This document shows, piece by piece, positions 22,082 through 27,805 of a DNA stretch of 27,805 nucleotides. The position numbers and the translations under genes were made by a program. How positions within the stretch are numbered: position 1 is the stretch's first letter; each line of letters starts with the position of its first letter. Source of the DNA: Granulicella sp. Its GTDB lineage: Bacteria > Acidobacteriota > Terriglobia > Terriglobales > Acidobacteriaceae. Below the pieces are notes generated by a model that searched no databases, was not told where the DNA came from, and saw nothing but the letters and a program-made list of their open reading frames with translations. Where the stretch lies: NCBI GenBank assembly GCA_003133205.1, contig PKWK01000405.1, positions 51,348 through 79,152 on the forward strand, in the 5' to 3' direction.

Positions 22082-22726
22082 ATGGGTGGCATGATCCCGC
22101 TGGGGGATGCGTCGCGGCGGCCAGGGCGGTGGCCGATCATCACGGTGCTGCTCATCGCGGTGAATGTGTATGTCTTTACGCGCGAGCTGATGTACGGCGA
22201 GGTCTTCGTCTACCAGTGGTCGGTGATCCCGGCCAACATCGTGTCGGGGCACGAGTGGATCACGATTCTAACGGCGATGTTCATGCATTCCGGCTGGCTG
22301 CACATCCTGGGCAACATGATCTTCTTCTGGGCCTTCGGGCCTGAGATCGAGGACGCGATGGGCCGATTCCGCTTCCTGATCTTCTACCTGCTGGGCGGGC
22401 TGATCGCGATGCTGGCGCAGGTCGCGGCCATGCCGGCCTCCACGGTGCCAAACCTGGGCGCGAGCGGCGCGATTGCCGCGGTGATGGGCGCATTCCTGGT
22501 GACGTATCCGCGCGACCGGATCAAGACAGCGCTGTTCTTTTTGATCTTTGTGCGCATCGCGTTTGTGCCGGCGTCGCTGCTAATCGGGTTCTGGTTCGTG
22601 ATGCAACTGTTCAGCGCAGGGGCGGTGACGCAGAACGTGCAGGGGGGCGGGGTAGCCTACCTGGCACACATCGGCGGGTTCTTGTTTGGGGTGATTACGG
22701 GCAGGTTGTGGAGGCGCTCGCGGTGA
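22082..22726 (+). CDS. Rhomboid family intramembrane serine protease
   Basis: This encodes a 214-residue membrane protein with six helices. The catalytic serine lies in NLGASGAIAAVMGAF (GxSG, helix 4), the catalytic histidine in GVAYLAHIGGFLFGV (helix 6). The loop-1/helix-2 motif HSGWLHILGNMIFFWAFG and the following EDAMGRFRFL also match the family. It cleaves membrane-spanning substrates within the bilayer; natural substrates are not predictable. I chose ATG 22082, with GAGGG about 10 bases upstream; ATG 22091 is a possible alternative, and the longer open frame to 22013 does not resemble the family. Confidence 0.94.
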   Translation: MGGMIPLGDASRRPGRWPIITVLLIAVNVYVFTRELMYGEVFVYQWSVIPANIVSGHEWITILTAMFMHSGWLHILGNMIFFWAFGPEIEDAMGRFRFLIFYLLGGLIAMLAQVAAMPASTVPNLGASGAIAAVMGAFLVTYPRDRIKTALFFLIFVRIAFVPASLLIGFWFVMQLFSAGAVTQNVQGGGVAYLAHIGGFLFGVITGRLWRRSR

Positions 22727-22850
22727 TCGGGCTTCCGGTTGATATCCAATAATCCTCGTACGACGGTGTTCTCAGAGACGGTGGGTGTGGTGTCGTCCGT
22801 ACGCTACTCCAGAGACGAAGAAGACCCCATAACCCACTCTCAACTCCTCG

Positions 22851-22888
22851 AATTATTCGTTGGTACAACAATTATTCGTTGGTACAAC
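22851..22888. repeat. Two perfect 19-bp tandem direct repeats
   Basis: AATTATTCGTTGGTACAAC occurs at 22851-22869 and again at 22870-22888 with no spacer. Each unit contains the small inverted pair GTTG-GTA-CAAC. It may be a pair of regulator sites or a recent duplication. Confidence 0.8.
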
Positions 22889-23028
22889 CTGGTGCGGCCT
22901 CTTTGCATCCCACGTACCGTGCATCGATAACTCCAGAGCAACGGCACGCGAGGCAAGCGTGGGACATCCCTTGTCCCACATTTGCAACCGATCCGCCTTA
23001 CATGGAGTTCCCGGCAAGACCGCAATGG

Positions 23029-23049
23029 ACAACTGTGCACCACAGTTGT
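23029..23049 (+). promoter_or_regulatory. Hairpin in front of the ribosome binding site
   Basis: ACAACTGTG-CAC-CACAGTTGT has 9-bp perfect arms and a 3-base centre. It ends just before GAGGGA (23051-23056), which lies 6 bases from the ATG at 23063. It could be an operator in DNA or a stem in the mRNA leader that affects translation. Confidence 0.5.
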
Positions 23050-23062
23050 AGAGGGAACAACT

Positions 23063-25945
23063 ATGTATTATATCGATCAGCGCAGGAAGTATGGCGCGTG
23101 GTTCTTGTCGGCCTTGACACTGCTTGTCGTTTCTATCGCGGGCTGTGGTCGCGAAACAATCAACATCTCAGATACCACCGCTCCTTACGTGGTCTCCACA
23201 ATTCCCGCTCTAGGCGCTGCTGGCGTGGCCTTGAACGCGCCGCTGAGCGCGACCTTCAGCGAGCCGGTCACCTGCTCGACCCTCACCACGGGAACCTTTA
23301 CCGTGACCCCGCTCGGCGGGGCGGCTGTGACTGGAACCGTTACATGTTCCGGCTCCACCGCGACCTTTACCCCCACCAGTCCTTTCGTATTGCACACCCT
23401 CTATACGGCTGCGATTTCGACTGGGGTCAAGGACCTGGCAGGCAATGCCATGGTGCAAGCCGATACCTGGAACTTTGAAGTGGTTGCAGGACCCTCTGTG
23501 GCGTCCACCACTCCTACTAATACTGCGAGCGGTGTGGCATTCAATCAGACAATCAGTGCCACGTTCCTGCAACTCCCAGCGCAAGATCCAGACAGCGCCG
23601 GCGCGGCGTTGAACTGCTCGACCGTCATCGCGGGAACAACATTTACGGTTACAAGTGCTGCCGGCTCCGTCGCTGGAACGGTCTCGTGCGCTGGCGCAAC
23701 CGCGACGTTCACGCCAACCGGGCTTCTGGCGTCAAACACCACCTACACGGCCACGCTTACGACAGCGGTCCAGGACGTAGCTGGTATTGGCCTGGCAGGC
23801 GCTTATGCGTGGACGTTTACGACGGATACCGCACCCATCGTGGTTGCGACTCTCCCTGCGAATGGAGCCACTGGCGTTCTGCTGAACCAGAGCATCGCCG
23901 CGACGTTCAGCAAGACGATGAACTGTGCGACGATCTACTCTCCCGCAAAAACCTTTACGTTGACCGGTCCGGGCGGCGCAGTTATCGCGGGAACGGTTAG
24001 CTGCACCGGCAATGGCGCGATCTTTACGCCATCCAGCCTGCTTGCGGCCAACACCTTGTACACGGCCACGATCACGACCGGGGCCACGGACCTGCAAGGC
24101 GTAGGCCTCGCAGTCAACGCGGTGTGGACCTTCAGAACAGGCTCCGCCACCAGCGTCCCTTCGGTGATTTCCACGAACCCAGTCAATGGCGCGACGGGTG
24201 TGCCGACGAACCAGATACTCGCCGCGACCTTCAGCGAGGCGATGAATCCTGCCACGATCGGCGCGACAACCTTTACGCTGACAGGGCCCGGCGCGACTGC
24301 GGTAGCGGGAACGGTAGCCTATGCGGTCTCGGGCTCAGCCGCGATCTTCACTCCAACTGCTGCTCTTGCGGCGAACACCCTGTTCACGGCCACGATCACG
24401 ACCGGCGCGCAGGATCTCGCAGGCAATGCGCTGGCGAGCAACTTTGTCTGGACGTTTACGACGGGCGCGGCTGCGGATAATACGAACCCGACCGTGATCT
24501 CCACGGTGCCTGCGAACGCGGCCACTGGCGTGCCGATCAACCAAGCGTTGAGTGCGACGTTCAGCAAGGCGATGAACCCGCTCACCATCAACGGGACAAC
24601 CTTCACGCTGACCGGACCCGGCGCAACTGCCGTCGCCGGGCTGGTCACTTACGCTGGCGTCGGCAACACGGCGACCTTCACTCCAACCGCCAACCTCGCG
24701 CCCAGCACGCTGTTTACGGCCACCATCACAACCGGAGCAAAGGGCCTGGCGGGCAATCCGCTGACCAGCAACTTTGTCTGGACCTTTACAACCGGTACCG
24801 CTCTAGGCACCACAAAGCCGACGCTCACCGCCACAACCCCTGCCAACGGGGCCACTGGTGTGGCGATCAATCAGGCCGTCAGTGCGACCTTCAGCCATGC
24901 GATGGACCCGCTGACGATCAACACCACAACCTTTACGCTGACTGGTTCCGGTGGAGCGTCTGTAACTGGAACGGTTGCTTATGACGCGATCAACTTTATC
25001 GCGACGTTGACACCGTCAGCCAATCTCACGGCCAACACCGTGTACACAGCCAACATCACCACCGGAGCTGCCGACCTTTCAGGCAATCCGATTGGACCTG
25101 GGGTCGTACCGAATCCGTGGACATTCACGACTGGCGCAACAGCGGCTCAACAGCCGGTGGCTCTGGGAACGGCCGCGCTCTTCGGAGACTTCGGCGGCAC
25201 TGCCGGAATGACTAATTCGGGGACTCTCACGGTCATCAATGGAAATATCGGGACCACGGCGGTCTCGACTGGCGTAGTCGATTTCCACGACACCACTGTA
25301 GTCGTAGGCGGAGTCTATATGTGTTCGTATTCAGAAACTCCAATCGACACGGGCGGACTGGTCAATGGAAGCATCGACACGGCTCCAGGGACATCGATCC
25401 CGACGGCTGCATGCCCGAATGAAGGAACCGCGGTGACGTCGGCCATAGCAGCCAAGGCTGCGCTGGACGCTCTCAACGCTTACAACGCCCTGGTTGCCTT
25501 CCCGAACGGCATCGATGTGTCGACGCTGGGCGGCGGCGCGGGCGAGCTGGGCAATCGAACACTGGCTCCCGGCATCTACAAATCCGCGCCGGGCAGTTAC
25601 GCCATCTCGCTCGGGCCTCTCACTCTCGACGCTAAGGGAGACCCCAATGCCTTCTGGGTATTCCAGATGGCCACATCGCTCACCGTAGGCACGCCGACAT
25701 CAAATCAGAGTGTCCTCCTGGTCAACGGCGCGCAGGCCAAGAACGTCTTCTGGCAGGTTGGAAGTTCCGCGACCATCAACGGAATTCTGGGAGGCGGGAC
25801 GATGCAGGGAACCATCATCGCCCAGGCCGGAGTCTCGGTCTCAACCGCTGGAGTCGCCCAAATCACCACGATCAACGGCAGGGCGCTGTCGCTGGGCGCG
25901 TCGGTCACGATCGTAAACACCGTCATCAATGTGCCGGCTCCGTAG
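23063..25945 (+). CDS. Large lipoprotein with six SbsA/Big_5 Ig-like domains and a DUF3494 ice-binding-like domain
   Basis: This encodes 960 residues. A lipoprotein signal (ALTLLVVSIAGC) places the lipid-anchored Cys near residue 28. Six Ig-like repeats of about 105-110 residues follow (about 39-690), each starting like VxSTxPANGATGVxxNQxxSATFS and ending like LAGNxLxxNFVWTFTTG, the SbsA Ig-like (Big_5) pattern. The C-terminal 250 residues (about 700-955) begin ALGTAALFGDFGGTAGMTNS and include LNAYNALVAF, LAPGIYKS, AFWVFQMATSLTVG, VFWQVGSSATING and MQGTIIAQAGVS, the features of the DUF3494 ice-binding protein fold. Known members bind ice or act as adhesins; many have no tested function. The ATG at 23063 has GAGGGA 6 bases upstream; the open frame before it does not fit. 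An OmpA-family gene follows after 200 bases. Confidence 0.92.
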   Translation: MYYIDQRRKYGAWFLSALTLLVVSIAGCGRETINISDTTAPYVVSTIPALGAAGVALNAPLSATFSEPVTCSTLTTGTFTVTPLGGAAVTGTVTCSGSTATFTPTSPFVLHTLYTAAISTGVKDLAGNAMVQADTWNFEVVAGPSVASTTPTNTASGVAFNQTISATFLQLPAQDPDSAGAALNCSTVIAGTTFTVTSAAGSVAGTVSCAGATATFTPTGLLASNTTYTATLTTAVQDVAGIGLAGAYAWTFTTDTAPIVVATLPANGATGVLLNQSIAATFSKTMNCATIYSPAKTFTLTGPGGAVIAGTVSCTGNGAIFTPSSLLAANTLYTATITTGATDLQGVGLAVNAVWTFRTGSATSVPSVISTNPVNGATGVPTNQILAATFSEAMNPATIGATTFTLTGPGATAVAGTVAYAVSGSAAIFTPTAALAANTLFTATITTGAQDLAGNALASNFVWTFTTGAAADNTNPTVISTVPANAATGVPINQALSATFSKAMNPLTINGTTFTLTGPGATAVAGLVTYAGVGNTATFTPTANLAPSTLFTATITTGAKGLAGNPLTSNFVWTFTTGTALGTTKPTLTATTPANGATGVAINQAVSATFSHAMDPLTINTTTFTLTGSGGASVTGTVAYDAINFIATLTPSANLTANTVYTANITTGAADLSGNPIGPGVVPNPWTFTTGATAAQQPVALGTAALFGDFGGTAGMTNSGTLTVINGNIGTTAVSTGVVDFHDTTVVVGGVYMCSYSETPIDTGGLVNGSIDTAPGTSIPTAACPNEGTAVTSAIAAKAALDALNAYNALVAFPNGIDVSTLGGGAGELGNRTLAPGIYKSAPGSYAISLGPLTLDAKGDPNAFWVFQMATSLTVGTPTSNQSVLLVNGAQAKNVFWQVGSSATINGILGGGTMQGTIIAQAGVSVSTAGVAQITTINGRALSLGASVTIVNTVINVPAP

Positions 25946-25953
25946 AGCTACGC

Positions 25954-25980
25954 GGAGACCGTCCCCTGGGGGCGGTCTCC
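25954..25980 (+). terminator. Strong GC hairpin after the Ig-like lipoprotein gene
   Basis: GGAGACCG (25954-25961) pairs with CGGTCTCC (25973-25980), and the inner CCCC/GGGG extends the stem to about 12-13 bp. It lies 8 bases after the stop. There is no T-run, so termination is likely but not certain. Confidence 0.55.
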
Positions 25981-26144
25981 ACACCGGTACGTAGCCTGCA
26001 TGTTTGGATCTGCAATCAGCAAGCAAAGCTTGGTAGCTGCTAAGAGAGGCTCAATTGCCTCGAACTCCAGCCAGATGTATTCGGGCCGAACACGACCGTG
26101 AGATTGGATGATCATCGCGAGCCAGGCAATTCAGGAGAAAGACT
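25981..26144 (+). other. Intergenic region before the OmpA-family gene
   Basis: About 160 bases without a gene. It contains a small hairpin GAGGC-TCAATT-GCCTC near 26047 and ends with the ribosome binding site AGGAGA before ATG 26145. I looked for a c-di-GMP (GEMM) type riboswitch because of a GCAAAGC word near 26022 but could not fit the consensus. Confidence 0.35.
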
Positions 26145-27805
26145 ATGAGATTTACGGCGCGGATGTTTACCACTATGGCGGCTGTTGCGTTGCTTGCACC
26201 TACCTTGTTATTTGCTGCGGAAGACTCGACGTCGGCAGCCCAGGCCGCAGCACCCGCGCCCACGACGGGACGCGCTTACGTTAGCTACCCCAAGGTCGAG
26301 CTCTTTCTTGGCTACTCGTATCTGCGGGGCGTGCCGACGTTGAGCCCCGGCAACCGGATGGTCTCACTGAACGGTGGCAGCGCGAATATTGCCTTCAACC
26401 TGAACCGCTACCTTGGGCTGGTGGCCGATGTGGGCGGCTTCAACGCCTCGGAACTTCAGCTCACAGGCGCCGGAGCGAACCCAGCTCGCGTGTCCGACGC
26501 AAGCGGAACTGCCTTCACCTTCATGGCCGGTCCGCGCCTCTCCTTGCGCAAATACGAGCGGATCACGCCCTTCGCACAAGTGCTGTTCGGAGGCATTCAC
26601 GCGAGTGAGGTGACCCTATCCAATTGTGCCGGCGCTCTCTGCACGCCCCTGCCCATGGAGAATGCGTTTGCCATGACGGCCGGAGGCGGAATCGACCTCA
26701 AACTCAGCCGCCACGTCGCCCTTCGCCTCGTCCAGGCCGAGTACATGATGACCCGATTTGCCGATCTCAGCACTGGCGAAAGGGACACGCAGAACGACAT
26801 CCGCCTTTCGTCCGGACTCGTCTTCGGCTTCGGCGGGGTTCCTCCTCTGCCGCCGGTCACGTATAGCTGCTCGGTCACTCCGGCCAGCGGCTACCCGGGC
26901 GACCCGATCACAGTGACAGGCGCGGCCATGAATCTGAACCCGAAGAAGACGCCGACCTACACATGGATCTCAACCGGTGGCACCATCTCGGGGACGTCGA
27001 GCACGGCAAACATCGCCACCACGACCGCGGCGCCGGGCACATATACGGTGACAGGCCATGTGACCGAGGGCGCCAAGCCGGGCCAGTCCGCCGACTGCAC
27101 CGCGCAGTTCACGATCAACGCCTTCCAGCCGCCAACCATCAGCTGCTCGGCGAATCCTTCGTCGGTCAACCCCGGCGATTCCTCGACGATTACGGCCATC
27201 GCAACCAGCCCCCAGAATCGTCCTCTCACTTACAGCTATAGCGCAACGGCTGGCTCGGTGAGCGGCACCACCTCCTCGGCAACGCTTACCACCGCGGGTG
27301 CATCTCCGGGTCCGATTGCGGTGACCTGCAACGTGGTCGACGACAAGGGCAACACCGCCTCGTCGACGACAAGTGTCAGCGTGCTCGCGCCTGCTTTGCC
27401 GACCGCGCCGGCCGCGCCCATGACGTCCAGCCTCTGCTCGGTCAGCTTCGAGCGCGATGCGAAGCGTCCGACCCGCGTCGACAACGAAGCCAAGGCCTGC
27501 CTGGACGACGTTGCCCTTGCTCTGCAGCGCTCCTCCGACGCTAGGCTTGCCCTGGTCGGCAACACGGAGAGCAAAGAGTCGGCCACCAAGGGTAAGAAGA
27601 AGCCGAACTACGCAGCGCAACGCGCAGTCAACACCAAGGACTACCTGGTCACGGATAAGGGGATCGATGCATCGCGCATCACGGTCTACACCGGCACGGA
27701 CGATGCCAGAACCGTAACGACGACCCTGGTCCCCGCCGGTGCCCTGCTGAATACCGCAAACGATACGCCGGTGGACGAAAGCGCAGTGAAGGCTGTGCCT
27801 CGGAC
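26145..27805 (+). CDS. OmpA-family outer-membrane protein with Ig-like repeats, 3' end outside the window
   Basis: The frame from ATG 26145 (AGGAGA 6 bases upstream) is open to the window end, giving 553 residues. Order: signal peptide (VALLAPTLLFAAED, cleavage near residue 25), an N-terminal eight-strand barrel (about 50-230: VELFLGYSYLRGVP, FTFMAGPRLSLRKYERITPF, GGGIDLKLSRHVALRLVQAE), two Ig-like repeats (about 238-325 and 329-412) that each begin with a SCS-x(2)P motif and hold a second Cys, and the beginning of an OmpA-like peptidoglycan-binding domain (CLDDVALALQRSSDARLALV, NYAAQRAVNTKDYLVTDKGI). In the last domain the Arg of the binding site is kept while the usual TD-x-x-G turn reads TESKESATK, so binding may differ. 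It probably links outer membrane and cell wall, and neighbours the Ig-like lipoprotein. Confidence 0.88.
   Translation, partial: MRFTARMFTTMAAVALLAPTLLFAAEDSTSAAQAAAPAPTTGRAYVSYPKVELFLGYSYLRGVPTLSPGNRMVSLNGGSANIAFNLNRYLGLVADVGGFNASELQLTGAGANPARVSDASGTAFTFMAGPRLSLRKYERITPFAQVLFGGIHASEVTLSNCAGALCTPLPMENAFAMTAGGGIDLKLSRHVALRLVQAEYMMTRFADLSTGERDTQNDIRLSSGLVFGFGGVPPLPPVTYSCSVTPASGYPGDPITVTGAAMNLNPKKTPTYTWISTGGTISGTSSTANIATTTAAPGTYTVTGHVTEGAKPGQSADCTAQFTINAFQPPTISCSANPSSVNPGDSSTITAIATSPQNRPLTYSYSATAGSVSGTTSSATLTTAGASPGPIAVTCNVVDDKGNTASSTTSVSVLAPALPTAPAAPMTSSLCSVSFERDAKRPTRVDNEAKACLDDVALALQRSSDARLALVGNTESKESATKGKKKPNYAAQRAVNTKDYLVTDKGIDASRITVYTGTDDARTVTTTLVPAGALLNTANDTPVDESAVKAVPR

Larger units (their letters stand above)
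22727..23062. other. Intergenic region with tandem repeat and hairpins upstream of the Ig-like lipoprotein gene
   Basis: About 335 bases with no convincing gene; short frames here lack ribosome binding sites and family features. It contains a 19-bp tandem duplication (22851-22888), a 7-bp hairpin TGGGACA/TGTCCCA (22960-22978) and a 9-bp hairpin directly before the ribosome binding site of the next gene (23029-23049). Confidence 0.5.

Noticed and set aside
22739..22930. Short open frames in the gap after the rhomboid gene
   Set aside because: No ribosome binding site, no recognisable features, and they run through the 19-bp duplication and hairpins.
25981..26144. c-di-GMP (GEMM-type) riboswitch before the OmpA gene
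   Set aside because: Only a GCAAAGC word fits; the paired helices and conserved core could not be placed.

Overview
The window reads as a chromosomal segment of an Acidobacteriota bacterium, most likely class Terriglobia (Edaphobacter, Granulicella, Terriglobus type). This assignment is inferred from gene content: an Oar-like TonB-dependent receptor tail, a Q-rich secreted protein with an aromatic C-terminal domain, high GC, and many short palindromic intergenic elements. No rRNA or tRNA gene was recognised. Most genes are ordinary chromosomal genes. Accessory and decayed material is concentrated between about 12.0 and 18.4 kb.

Region 1 (1-7035, all + strand) starts with the C-terminus of a TonB-dependent receptor, closed by a strong intrinsic terminator. 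It is followed by a tightly packed sensing cluster: an outer-membrane porin, a small PstS-like periplasmic binding protein, a methyl-accepting chemotaxis protein, a PAS histidine kinase and a FixJ/LuxR-type response regulator. Several of these genes overlap by 1-4 bases. The chemotaxis gene has an in-frame amber codon 83 codons before its natural end.

Region 2 (7080-10307, + strand) begins with a near-perfect palindrome lying directly against a good sigma-70 type promoter. Downstream are a 37-residue hydrophobic small protein, a conserved-looking protein of unknown function, the ammonium transporter amtB and the P-II regulator glnK, ended by a strong terminator. The response regulator gene lies 45 bases upstream of the palindrome, so this operon is a plausible target of the two-component system.

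Region 3 (10354-18352) is mostly - strand and rich in repeats. It holds mnmE with two in-frame insertions that look like copies of a dispersed repeat, a HigBA-type toxin-antitoxin pair whose toxin lacks a canonical start codon, a remnant of an aspartic protease, an SPFH/band-7 protein, and two genes truncated head to head at a sharp composition change (about 14650). It also holds an orphan small antitoxin-like gene, an extended -10 promoter followed by a hairpin (possible small RNA), hemB, a zinc-ribbon membrane protein and an internally deleted nucleoside hydrolase.

Region 4 (18400-27805) contains mutS2, a secreted Q-rich protein built on thirteen 9-residue repeats, a rhomboid protease, a large lipoprotein with six SbsA-type Ig-like domains and a C-terminal ice-binding-like (DUF3494) domain, and the start of an OmpA-family protein with two Ig-like repeats that runs off the window. 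The last two look like a surface/envelope pair.
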